Source of the DNA: Patescibacteria group bacterium
GTDB taxonomy: Bacteria > Patescibacteriota > Gracilibacteria > UBA1369 > PNNO01
Assembly: GCA_024275695.1 (NCBI GenBank)
Contig: JAJRYP010000006.1
Span: forward strand, 1-11,964
Reading direction: 5' to 3'
Length of the DNA stretch: 11,964 nt
Part shown: positions 1 to 7,357 of the stretch, in pieces
Numbering within the stretch: position 1 is the first letter of the stretch
Layout of the letters: every line of letters starts with the position of its first letter
Notes under the pieces: model-generated
The model's input: only the letters and a program-made list of their open reading frames with translations
Told to the model about the DNA's origin: nothing
The model's database searches: none
Translations under genes and position numbers: made by a program

Positions 1-39
1 GCCGGCTTACCGGCAATTGAAGCATTACGATATGAATAA
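1..39 (+). CDS. C-terminal end of a MacB/FtsX-type ABC transporter permease (partial, 5' end outside window)
   Basis: The first 12 codons read AGLPAIEALRYE and then TAA. This matches the usual C-terminus of MacB/FtsX-family permeases, a stretch after the last transmembrane helix ending in P-(I/V)-(E/D)-A-L-R-(Y/W)-E. The next gene ends the same way (SPVDALRWE), which supports two related permeases in tandem. The stop lies five bases before the next ATG, so the two are probably one transcript. Only the tail is visible, so function rests on this short similarity and on the neighbour. Confidence 0.6.
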   Translation, partial: AGLPAIEALRYE

Positions 40-44
40 TCATT

Positions 45-1307
45 ATGTTTAACTTAAACAAAGTAAAATTAGCGATTCAACTTGCGATTCAAGGTCTTAA
101 AACAAACAGGCTTCGAACGATTTTGACTACGGTCGGAATTATTATAGGTATTGCAACAGTAGTTATTGTACTTGCTGCCGGAAGAGGATTGGAATCATAC
201 ATAATCCGGCAAATGGATATTTTCGGTTCAGATACAATTGAGATCGAAATAAAACTTCCAAGTACGTCCGATGTTGAAATGGTGTCCGCGATGATGGGCG
301 GAGCCGAGGTCACGACATTAAAGAGAGAAGATTTTGAAGCAATAAAAACTCTCGAAAATGTCGATGAATATTATGCTGCGATTCTTGGTGAATTTAAGAC
401 CGTATATAAAAATCAAGACATAAGATCCACCATTCTGGCTACAACCGCGGGAGAACCTGCCATAGAACCTGACTTGAAAATGCAAGAGGGAAGATTTTTT
501 ACTAACAAAGAGGATAGAGCGGTTTCAAAAGTAGCCGTACTTGGACCCGAAATCAAAGAAAGACTTTTTGGAGCTGAAGATGCGATCGGAAAAAACATCA
601 AAATAAATCAGGTAAATTTTAAAGTTATCGGAGTCACTGAATCACGCGGAATGGTATTTTATTTCAATTACGACAAAATGATTTACGTACCACTTAGAAC
701 AGCACAAAAACTTCTTCTCGGAGTCGAACATGTTTTATATGGATTTGTTTCACTCAAAGATCCGCTACGTGTTAAAGAAACAGTTGCGGAAATAACTGCA
801 ATGATGGAAAGAAGGCATGGAATCGCTCCCGGAAATGAAAAGAAGCATGATTTTAGAATCACAAGTATGGAAGAAGCAATGGAAATTATGGGGACCGTGA
901 CGTTCGCAATCACTTTATTGGTACTTGGAGTTGCCGGCATATCTTTAATTGTCGGAGGCGTCGGAATTATGAATATTATGTATTTAACCGTTTTGGAACG
1001 AACAAGAGAAATCGGGCTTCGAAAAGCCCTTGGAGCACCAAACAGTTTAATTCAAGCTCAGTTTCTATATGAGGCAATAATTATTACGGGCCTCGGTGGG
1101 ATTGTTGGAATCGCACTGGGATGGGTGATTGTTTCCTTAATAGACCTTGCTGCATCACTTCAAGGATTTAATTTCGATTTGGGAATAAGTTTAGACGCAA
1201 TTTTGATCGGACTTGGAGCTTCATTGTTTTTTGGTCTTGTATTCGGATTGTACCCTGCACGAAAAGCCGCATCGCTTAGTCCGGTGGATGCGCTGAGATG
1301 GGAGTAA
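45..1307 (+). CDS. MacB/FtsX-family ABC transporter permease
   Basis: A 420-residue inner-membrane permease of the MacB/LolC/FtsX type, which works with a cytoplasmic ATPase to export peptides, antibiotics or lipoproteins or to drive mechanotransmission. The order is standard. A first transmembrane helix (about residues 22-46, following LRTILTTVGIIIGI) leads into an extracytoplasmic MacB periplasmic core domain (about 47-280). The FtsX domain follows, with three more helices at about 286-312, 343-366 and 384-408. The cytoplasmic loop TREIGLRKALGA (about 320-331) and the end YPARKAASLSPVDALRWE are family signatures. The ATPase is not in the window and is probably upstream with the first permease. 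ATG follows the upstream stop by five bases with no Shine-Dalgarno motif. The substrate cannot be told from sequence. Confidence 0.9.
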   Translation: MFNLNKVKLAIQLAIQGLKTNRLRTILTTVGIIIGIATVVIVLAAGRGLESYIIRQMDIFGSDTIEIEIKLPSTSDVEMVSAMMGGAEVTTLKREDFEAIKTLENVDEYYAAILGEFKTVYKNQDIRSTILATTAGEPAIEPDLKMQEGRFFTNKEDRAVSKVAVLGPEIKERLFGAEDAIGKNIKINQVNFKVIGVTESRGMVFYFNYDKMIYVPLRTAQKLLLGVEHVLYGFVSLKDPLRVKETVAEITAMMERRHGIAPGNEKKHDFRITSMEEAMEIMGTVTFAITLLVLGVAGISLIVGGVGIMNIMYLTVLERTREIGLRKALGAPNSLIQAQFLYEAIIITGLGGIVGIALGWVIVSLIDLAASLQGFNFDLGISLDAILIGLGASLFFGLVFGLYPARKAASLSPVDALRWE

Positions 1308-1341
1308 GGTTTGCAGGTCAACATTTCTTTATCACCGCACA

Positions 1342-1366
1342 CTTTCTTTGGTTACGCCAAAGAAGG
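1342..1366 (+). terminator. Hairpin downstream of the permease gene, possible weak terminator
   Basis: CTTTCTTTGG and CCAAAGAAGG pair over ten positions (one G-U) around a TTACG loop, 35 bases after the permease stop. The following TTTCGCTTCGC is a poor U-tract. It may therefore be a 3'-end protecting or attenuating hairpin, not a strong intrinsic terminator. It also separates the plus-strand operon from the convergent tRNA-Ile. Confidence 0.4.
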
Positions 1367-1385
1367 TTTCGCTTCGCAAAACTAA

Positions 1386-1462
1386 TGGTGGGCTTGCGTG
1401 GACTTGAACCACGGACCTCGTCGTTATCAGCGACGCGCTCTAACCAGCTGAGCTACAAGCCC
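1386..1462 (-). tRNA. tRNA-Ile (anticodon GAU), CCA encoded
   Basis: The minus strand folds into a complete cloverleaf: acceptor GGGCTTG/CAAGCCC, D-stem GCTC/GAGC, anticodon stem CGTCG/CGACG with loop CTGATAA, T-stem CGTGG/CCACG with TTCAAGT, discriminator A, and encoded CCA (TGG at 1386-1388 on the plus strand). The anticodon GAU reads AUC/AUU isoleucine. In many bacteria this tRNA sits between 16S and 23S. Here it stands alone, about 7.2 kb downstream of 16S on the same strand. Confidence 0.97.
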
Positions 1463-1660
1463 ACGTTAATTGCTAATTTCCGATTACCAATTTCTAATGA
1501 TCGTTGATTTTTGCTCTGTTTCGTTTCAACTGCTAGGCCATTTTGCCAAAGTTAAAACTGTTTTGCAAGATAAATTTAAAGGCATGTTCTTATCACATCA
1601 CCTTAACTTTTAGAAGAGGAACAAATGCTGTAAGATACGTAATGAAATTAAAAAATCACT
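1463..1660. other. Intergenic region between tRNA-Ile and the Wzy-like gene
   Basis: About 200 AT-rich bases with no convincing gene. It should hold the tRNA-Ile promoter (minus) and the polysaccharide-gene promoter (plus). A weak minus candidate is TTGCAA / 17 bases / CAAAAT. The plus strand holds a Shine-Dalgarno-like AGAGGA just before a two-codon minigene, ATG CTG TAA (1625-1633), which looks incidental. An in-frame TAA at 1649-1651 prevents any longer start for the next gene. Confidence 0.4.
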
Positions 1661-3172
1661 ATGATCATTTCGCTTGCAAAACGTTTTTCACAATTCATTA
1701 ACAGTCATAAGCAAACCGTTTTTATCGTTGGTACGCTTTTTACGTGGGCAACTGTGATTTTCCTCAAACAAGGCGGACAAAGTCTTCTTGTGCATTATAT
1801 GTGGCCAAGTATTGTGTTTGTTAACTTTTGTCTTATTTGCCGGATTAAGATGTTCAAAAATAATTTTACCATCCTGCATTTACTGGCAATTCTTGGTCTA
1901 TTTTTTTTCTTTATTACTTTTCTAACCGACCTCTCCCCTTCCGACGGATCGCTTGAACTTATGAATATTGGCGGCGGAGTGCTTTTGGCTATTGTTTTAA
2001 GCCAGCTTACATGGAATAAAAAAAACATGATGCTGTTTTTTATCCTGATGATAATCACTGTAAGCATTGTTGATGTATGGGGAATTGTTAGTTATGCGAC
2101 AGCGCATCCTTTTAACAGACTTGCAGGTCCTTTAATGAAACCGCACGAAGCTTTTGCCGGATTTCCGAATCTCGCGGCAAATTTAAATTTGATGGTTCTT
2201 ATTCCGGCCTTTTATTTGCTTGTTGAAAGTCTCAAGAAAAAAGGCATTCATAAAATCAGCTTCTTTATTGTAAACATACTTATTATTTCAAGTCTGGTTC
2301 TTACTTATTCTCGCGGGGCATGGGTAAGTGCCGGACTTGTTATTGCTATCACCGCAATTGTCTTACTGATTAAATATAGAAAAAATAAAAATGAAAGTCT
2401 CAAATTTATTAAAAGCGCCGTGCTGGTGGTATCAATAAGTCTGCTTTTTGTAACTGCAATAAACGGAATTCGGAGCATGAACGAAGAAACCGAATCAATT
2501 CAAAATAAAATTACATTTCAGGCCGAAGACGAAGGAAGTTCAATTAACGAACGAATAGCATCGTTTGAAAGAGGAATCCAAATGGCAAAATCATATCCAC
2601 TAACAGGTGTTGGAGCAGGCAGCTTCAATTATATATCTCAAAGTTTTGAACAAAATTTTAGTACACTTTCAAGTTACCCATACAGCTTGCCTGTTAAAAT
2701 AGTCGCGGAACATGGAGTTATCGTATTTTTATTACTTGTTGTTTGGATAATATCAATAATTGTAAAAGGATTAAAATCAAATAAAACATACACTTTTATA
2801 GCATCCCTTACTTTAGCGATATTATTAATTCATCACTCCCTTGATAACAATTTTGATTTTTTTGCGGCCAGCCTCCCCTTCTTTATTTTGATAGGATTTA
2901 TTTGGAAACCTGCAATAAAGAAATCCGTCATAAATAACGCATGGCTACTTGGCCTCGTACTTCTCATTACCTTGATTGGACTGGCATTTGTTGCGCATGA
3001 AGGATGGTATGGGCGATATTATGTACAAGGAAGAAATGCGGCAGGAAGCGATAATCACGAAGAAGCGTATAAAAAATATGAACAATCGGAAGTCTTAATT
3101 TTCGAACGTGACGCAAAACTTGCTGCAGCTTTAAGCGCATGGGAGCTGTACAAAAATAGTGATCAAGCTTAA
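1661..3172 (+). CDS. O-antigen ligase / Wzy-like polysaccharide polymerase, C-terminal tail cut by in-frame TAA
   Basis: A 503-residue polytopic membrane protein with roughly eleven hydrophobic helices. It is of the O-antigen ligase/Wzy_C family, which transfers or polymerises undecaprenyl-linked glycans on the outer face of the membrane. Family marks are the YSRGAW motif (216-221), the extracytoplasmic loop ending SYPLTGVGAGSFN (311-323) after an amphipathic R-containing segment, and AEHG (349-352) at the next helix. After the last helix (about 427-446) a soluble TPR-like tail begins (GRNAAGSDNHEEAYKKYEQS) but TAA stops it at residue 503. The same frame then stays open for a further 350 bases and continues the TPR pattern, so the native protein was about 658 residues. 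The membrane catalytic part is complete and may still work. In CPR such proteins are usually linked to surface glycans or S-layer glycosylation; the exact substrate is unknown. There is no Shine-Dalgarno motif at ATG. Confidence 0.8.
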   Translation: MIISLAKRFSQFINSHKQTVFIVGTLFTWATVIFLKQGGQSLLVHYMWPSIVFVNFCLICRIKMFKNNFTILHLLAILGLFFFFITFLTDLSPSDGSLELMNIGGGVLLAIVLSQLTWNKKNMMLFFILMIITVSIVDVWGIVSYATAHPFNRLAGPLMKPHEAFAGFPNLAANLNLMVLIPAFYLLVESLKKKGIHKISFFIVNILIISSLVLTYSRGAWVSAGLVIAITAIVLLIKYRKNKNESLKFIKSAVLVVSISLLFVTAINGIRSMNEETESIQNKITFQAEDEGSSINERIASFERGIQMAKSYPLTGVGAGSFNYISQSFEQNFSTLSSYPYSLPVKIVAEHGVIVFLLLVVWIISIIVKGLKSNKTYTFIASLTLAILLIHHSLDNNFDFFAASLPFFILIGFIWKPAIKKSVINNAWLLGLVLLITLIGLAFVAHEGWYGRYYVQGRNAAGSDNHEEAYKKYEQSEVLIFERDAKLAAALSAWELYKNSDQA

Positions 3173-3636
3173 TGGCTTAAAAAAGCGGAAAATAAAACAT
3201 TAGAATATGTTGAAAATGAAAACCCCTTGGATAGAAGAGGAACTTTATTGCTCGCCAGAATCGACCTTGAACAAAAAAACTATTCGGAATGTTTGAAATG
3301 GATGGATTTATCAAGGAAAATTGGTGGAGAAAATTATTTTGAAACAGACTATTACGAACTTCTTTGCCTGGAGGGCTCCGATGAACAAGTAAAAATTAAA
3401 GAGTTTGCGTCGAATATTAAGCCAAAACTTGAAAAATATTTAAAATTGCTAAAAGTTAACGCACATATGACCGTTCTAACAGACAATCCCAAATTTGCCA
3501 TAAAAATATTGGAAGAGCTCAAAAAAATGATAATAATCAATTTGGGAATCTTTATGATAAAATTCATTCTACAGCTCTTTTAGAACTTGAAAAATTCCAT
3601 AAGAAATACGGGATAAAAGCAGAATCTATTTTATAG
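3173..3636 (+). pseudogene. Detached TPR-like C-terminal tail of the Wzy-like protein (in-frame stop plus frameshift)
   Basis: Translation in the same frame as the upstream gene resumes directly after TAA (WLKKAENKTLEYVENENP...). It gives a helical repeat region typical of the TPR tails of Wzy_C proteins: ARIDLEQKNYSECLKWMDLS is one recognisable TPR-like helix pair. At the A7 run 3521-3527 the frame changes. Zero frame gives a hydrophobic nonsense end stopping at 3583, while the -1 frame reads NDNNQFGNLYDKIHSTALLE and on to KYGIKAESIL with TAG at 3634-3636, six bases before the next gene. The second reading fits the family composition and the usual tight gene spacing. Two independent lesions within 350 bases suggest decay, or errors in the consensus. 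No ribosome-binding site is visible for separate translation. Confidence 0.75.
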
Positions 3637-3641
3637 TCACT

Positions 3642-6416
3642 ATGATTCCTCTCTCCAAAATTGTAAAAAAAGCATCATATTTATCCGATAAGGAGATTTT
3701 ACTGCTTGAAAAAGCATATAACTTTGCTAAAGAACACCATAAAGGACAAGAAAGAAAATCAGGAGAGCCTTATTTTAATCATCCAATACGCACAGCTTTG
3801 ATTCTTACTGAATACCTTGCAGATATTGAAAGTATTTGTACAGCTTTGCTGCATGACACATTGGAAGATACGGATGCTTCTTTTGAAGATATTAAACAAC
3901 TTTGCGGCGAAGAAATTGCAAATTTGGTTGCCGGAGTAACTAAATTTGGCGAAGAGCACTTTAGAGGAAACAACCATCTTGAAAGAAAAATTGAAACACT
4001 AAGAAAGCTTTTCACTGTCATGGAGAAAGATATCAGAGTTATTATCATTAAGCTCTGCGATCGACTGGATAATATGAAGACACTGGATGCGCTGTCCGAA
4101 GACAAACAAATAGCATTCTCAAAAGAAACTTTAAACATTTATGTGAAAATTGCCGATAGATTATGTATGCAAAGAATGAGGAATGAACTTGAATTACTGT
4201 GTACATACTATCTTGATAGAGATTTATATACTAAATTCTTGGTTGCGAAAAAGAAATGCCGGGCAAACAAAAAATTAAGACAATCCGTTATTAATAGCCT
4301 GAAAGAAAAAGATAGAGAAAAGATAATATCAAAAATCAGGTTTCTTCCAATAGAAATATCCGATTTTAAAAAAGGAATTTATGATAAAAATGATTATTTT
4401 TGCGCTGTAACAACTAAATCAACTGAAGATTGCTATAAGGCGGTCTTCTATATTCATAGCTTATGGGAAAGTATTAGAAAATCATTTAAAGATTATATTA
4501 ATCGCCCTAAAATTAACGGCCACAGGGCGTTGTACTCAACAGTTCTTACAAAGAGTGAAGCAAGAATTAATTTTAGAATCAGCACCCGGGAATTGGAGAC
4601 ATATTATGTAAACGGTATAACGATGCGGTATTTTCTGGAAAAAAACAAAAAATCCAAAGGAGAAAAAAGTCTCAACTGGATCAAGAATCTAGAAGAAATT
4701 AATAAAAAAACTCAAGGACACAGCGATTCCTACTGGAAAGGCCTTCAAAATGATATATTAAAAAATACAATTCTTGTTTATGGGAATAATGATGAAGGAA
4801 TAATTTTACCTGAAAATGCGACAGCACTTGATGCCGCATTTTATATACATAAAGGAAAAACTCTTTTTTTAGATGAAATATTCGTTAATAACAAAGCCGC
4901 TCCTCTATTTCACAAACTCAACAACAATGACGTTATAAAATGCACTTTCGATAAAAAAGAAACAGCCAAATATCAATGGTTTAATCATATAGAAACGATA
5001 ATTGCAAAAGGATTTATACAAGATTTTCTACATAAGAAGGAAAAAGAAAAAAAGATAAAGATCGGAAAAGAGCTTTTGCAAAACGAATTTATAAAACATG
5101 AGAAAGGATTTATTAATGAGGTGTCGCCTTCCGAAATTGCACGAGTTTTAAATTTAGGGAAAGTTCCATCACTGGAGAAATTATATAGTTCTATTGGTGA
5201 AGGAAGAATCACTCCGGAAGAAGCTTATATTTATTTTTTCCCTTATGAAAAGAAAAAAAAGAAAAAATCGAGCCATAAAATTTCCGTAACTCTGTATAAA
5301 GACTCAATGCTTGATGTTATTGCACTTTTTCCGAACACACCCGATACGAGAATTAGACTCTCCGAGTGCAATACCAAGGGAATTACAAAATTAACCGCCA
5401 ATGTATACTTACATTCCGATTTAACACTTAAAGATTTAATTAAGAGTATTCAAAGAGTTGATGGCGTAAAATCTGTTGAGGATATAAATATAACAGAAAA
5501 AAGAAAGGCCAATATTTATACCGGCCTTCTGGCTTTTTTATGGGGACTTGATCCCATTCTCGCGTATTTATTGCTTAAGACGGGAATTCAACCTCTTCCG
5601 TTTACAGCGCTAAGATTTCTCACCGTAACGGTATTCCTGGGCATTGTTATATTATTTTCTATGAAAAAAATAAAAAAACAATCACGATTTTCCACGTGGC
5701 GCATTTCATTTGGATTTTCGGTAATCTTTTTAGTTGCTACCGCATACGCCACTTATTATTCACTCTCAAACACATTTCCATCAAACTATCTTTTAATATT
5801 ACATTTATCAATTCTACTTACAGTCATCTATGATTCAATGAAAAAAAATATTAAAAAGCTGTTTAGTAAAAACTCTGTCTTCAACATATCTTTGATAATT
5901 CTTGGAGTATTACTGTTTCTTTACTTCAATAAGGCAAACATAACTACTACTATAACACTTTTACTCGTTCCCATACTCTTTTCGGCATATACGTTAAGCA
6001 CGGAAAAATATTGTAAAACGGAAAACATTAAAGCCAGACAGACTATGATGATTTTTCTTTTCCATTTCATTGGAGCAGTACTGTTGTCCCCTTTTATATT
6101 CACGCTCTCGATGTCGTTTACATTTTATCAATATATTTTATTAATTACTTTCTTCATTGTGTTTTGCGGAATATCGTATCTCCTGTATTCAGCAAAAGTG
6201 AAAGAAATTAGCAATTATATCCTTCTATCAATTTTTATAATTATTGGAATTGCGGATTTAATTGTAGAATCATTCTTTGTACCAATACATGTAACACTTT
6301 TGAAGCTTTTATACATAGTAATAATAGACACGGGTATTTTTTATGCAATATTCAAAAAAACAACATCGGAAAAGAAAAAACATGGTCTTGTTTCTCAGAT
6401 TATTTTAAGAAGATGA
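3642..6416 (+). CDS. RelA/SpoT homologue (hydrolase-competent, synthetase-degenerate) fused to a ten-helix EamA/DMT-like membrane domain
   Basis: A 924-residue fusion. Residues about 20-175 form the RSH HD hydrolase that degrades (p)ppGpp to GDP/GTP and pyrophosphate. R38, H47, H71-D72, E75-D76 and D140/N144 (in LCDRLDNMKTL) match the catalytic set of Rel proteins. Residues about 185-335 align with the synthetase, but the GRxKxxYS motif is missing, NGYQSLHT has become NGHRALYST, and the EIQIRT glutamate is lost (INFRIST). TGS (about 376-436, LPENATALDAAFYIH), the helical domain (about 442-530) and ACT (about 545-618) follow in normal order. Residues about 624-905 then make ten hydrophobic helices beginning GLLAFLWGLDPILAYLLLK and PFTALRFLTV, typical of the first two helices of EamA/DMT transporters (two five-helix repeats). 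Typical RSH proteins are about 700-760 residues with no membrane domain. ATG lies six bases after the tail of the previous gene, with no Shine-Dalgarno. TGA ends the gene and is followed two codons later by TAA. I infer a membrane-tethered alarmone hydrolase. Confidence 0.85.
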   Translation: MIPLSKIVKKASYLSDKEILLLEKAYNFAKEHHKGQERKSGEPYFNHPIRTALILTEYLADIESICTALLHDTLEDTDASFEDIKQLCGEEIANLVAGVTKFGEEHFRGNNHLERKIETLRKLFTVMEKDIRVIIIKLCDRLDNMKTLDALSEDKQIAFSKETLNIYVKIADRLCMQRMRNELELLCTYYLDRDLYTKFLVAKKKCRANKKLRQSVINSLKEKDREKIISKIRFLPIEISDFKKGIYDKNDYFCAVTTKSTEDCYKAVFYIHSLWESIRKSFKDYINRPKINGHRALYSTVLTKSEARINFRISTRELETYYVNGITMRYFLEKNKKSKGEKSLNWIKNLEEINKKTQGHSDSYWKGLQNDILKNTILVYGNNDEGIILPENATALDAAFYIHKGKTLFLDEIFVNNKAAPLFHKLNNNDVIKCTFDKKETAKYQWFNHIETIIAKGFIQDFLHKKEKEKKIKIGKELLQNEFIKHEKGFINEVSPSEIARVLNLGKVPSLEKLYSSIGEGRITPEEAYIYFFPYEKKKKKKSSHKISVTLYKDSMLDVIALFPNTPDTRIRLSECNTKGITKLTANVYLHSDLTLKDLIKSIQRVDGVKSVEDINITEKRKANIYTGLLAFLWGLDPILAYLLLKTGIQPLPFTALRFLTVTVFLGIVILFSMKKIKKQSRFSTWRISFGFSVIFLVATAYATYYSLSNTFPSNYLLILHLSILLTVIYDSMKKNIKKLFSKNSVFNISLIILGVLLFLYFNKANITTTITLLLVPILFSAYTLSTEKYCKTENIKARQTMMIFLFHFIGAVLLSPFIFTLSMSFTFYQYILLITFFIVFCGISYLLYSAKVKEISNYILLSIFIIIGIADLIVESFFVPIHVTLLKLLYIVIIDTGIFYAIFKKTTSEKKKHGLVSQIILRR

Positions 6417-7349
6417 AGCTAACTCTCTAAACATTTTAGATGCAAGATTTTTCGCTGAAAGATAGTATACATGCTTCAGTACTCGACAACCATTAAGCAT
6501 TCCACTAATTGTTCCCACTTGTATAAAACCTAATTTTTCTCTAACAACCCTTGCTGAAACCTCGTTTACAGCTAATTCTTCCTCATTGGGTGTATAACTC
6601 ACAATTATTTCCGACACAACACCCGTATTGTCTAAATCGGTCATATCCAGCTCTCCAATAGCAGTGTGTGATAAAAGCTTCATAACATCGGAAGATCTTC
6701 CTCCGACTGACTTTCTTGCTCTTAAATAATCGTGTACCCAAAAAATATTATCCTTATGAACACCCATTACCCTCATATTCTGCCTAACTTCTTCATAGGG
6801 AGGTCCGTGTATAGTATCGAAATATATTGAACTACTGTTTGTTGGATCATTTTTTTCACCGGGCGGATATAAGAAATCAACCAGAGCCATGACTCTCTCA
6901 ATTCCATCAATTTCTTTCTTCAAAACATACATTTTGTATTCCGGACATTTGAAATTCTTCCTCAAATCTTCTTCCGTTGGAATAGAAAATATACCGCCAT
7001 ATGTTGGAAAATCTTCTATGCCTCTCTGATTTCCATCATGAACCGATCTACTTTTATATAGCTCAACTATTTGTGGAATATCTGCTTCTGTCGCAACCAC
7101 TATGCGTTCTTTTTGCTCAACGTGCTCAATTCGAGAGGCAATAACATTTCGGACATGTCCTTCTTCATCCGGAAACAGGAGTGCTTGTCGAGAGCCGGTT
7201 CCACTTCTAAAATCCTCAATTTTCTCAAAAATTCTTTTTTGCAAATCCAAATCCTTCTGAAAAGTAAACCTTGGACTTACTCCTCTAACAGCTTCAAATA
7301 CTGCATCCCGTGTTCCCGGTTTTTTTCTTAAAGGAGCAACCATATACAA
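6405..7349 (-). CDS. GNAT-fold acetyltransferase-like protein
   Basis: A 314-residue soluble protein. Residues 1-80 have no recognised domain. From about residue 82, IVVATEADIPQIVELYKSR is the typical first strand and helix of GNAT N-acetyltransferases. A middle part (KSVGGRSSDVMKLLSHTA, about 214-231) resembles a degenerate acetyl-CoA pyrophosphate loop and helix. The end has the common GNAT pattern N-x-x-A-x-x-x-x-x-x-LGF (NEVSARVVREKLGF, 262-275) followed by a last strand. The acceptor substrate is unknown. The gene starts eight bases after the stop of the acidic protein upstream, so the pair should be one transcript. Its last 12 bases overlap the 3' end of the RelA/SpoT fusion tail to tail. 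A second ATG two codons in (residue 3) is an alternative start; neither has a Shine-Dalgarno motif. Confidence 0.65.
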   Translation of the reverse strand: MYMVAPLRKKPGTRDAVFEAVRGVSPRFTFQKDLDLQKRIFEKIEDFRSGTGSRQALLFPDEEGHVRNVIASRIEHVEQKERIVVATEADIPQIVELYKSRSVHDGNQRGIEDFPTYGGIFSIPTEEDLRKNFKCPEYKMYVLKKEIDGIERVMALVDFLYPPGEKNDPTNSSSIYFDTIHGPPYEEVRQNMRVMGVHKDNIFWVHDYLRARKSVGGRSSDVMKLLSHTAIGELDMTDLDNTGVVSEIIVSYTPNEEELAVNEVSARVVREKLGFIQVGTISGMLNGCRVLKHVYYLSAKNLASKMFRELASSS

Positions 7350-7357
7350 ACAAAAAA

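Noticed and set aside
1298..1507. 69-codon plus-strand frame over tRNA-Ile
   Set aside because: It is the antisense of the tRNA; its central GLRGLEPRTS-like peptide is the well-known artefact of translating tRNA complement.
1625..1633. Minigene ATG CTG TAA behind an AGAGGA motif, as a leader peptide
   Set aside because: Two codons only, with no attenuator structure after it. It is probably incidental.
3521..3527. Programmed -1 frameshift heptamer in the Wzy-like tail
   Set aside because: The frame here is CTC AAA AAA ATG, so the X_XXY_YYZ pattern is not satisfied in phase. It was kept only as a frameshift lesion or single-tRNA slip.
45..6416. UGA recoded as glycine (Gracilibacteria/Absconditabacteria code)
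   Set aside because: Long genes contain no in-frame TGA, and TGA ends the RelA/SpoT fusion at the junction to the convergent gene. The interruptions seen are TAA.
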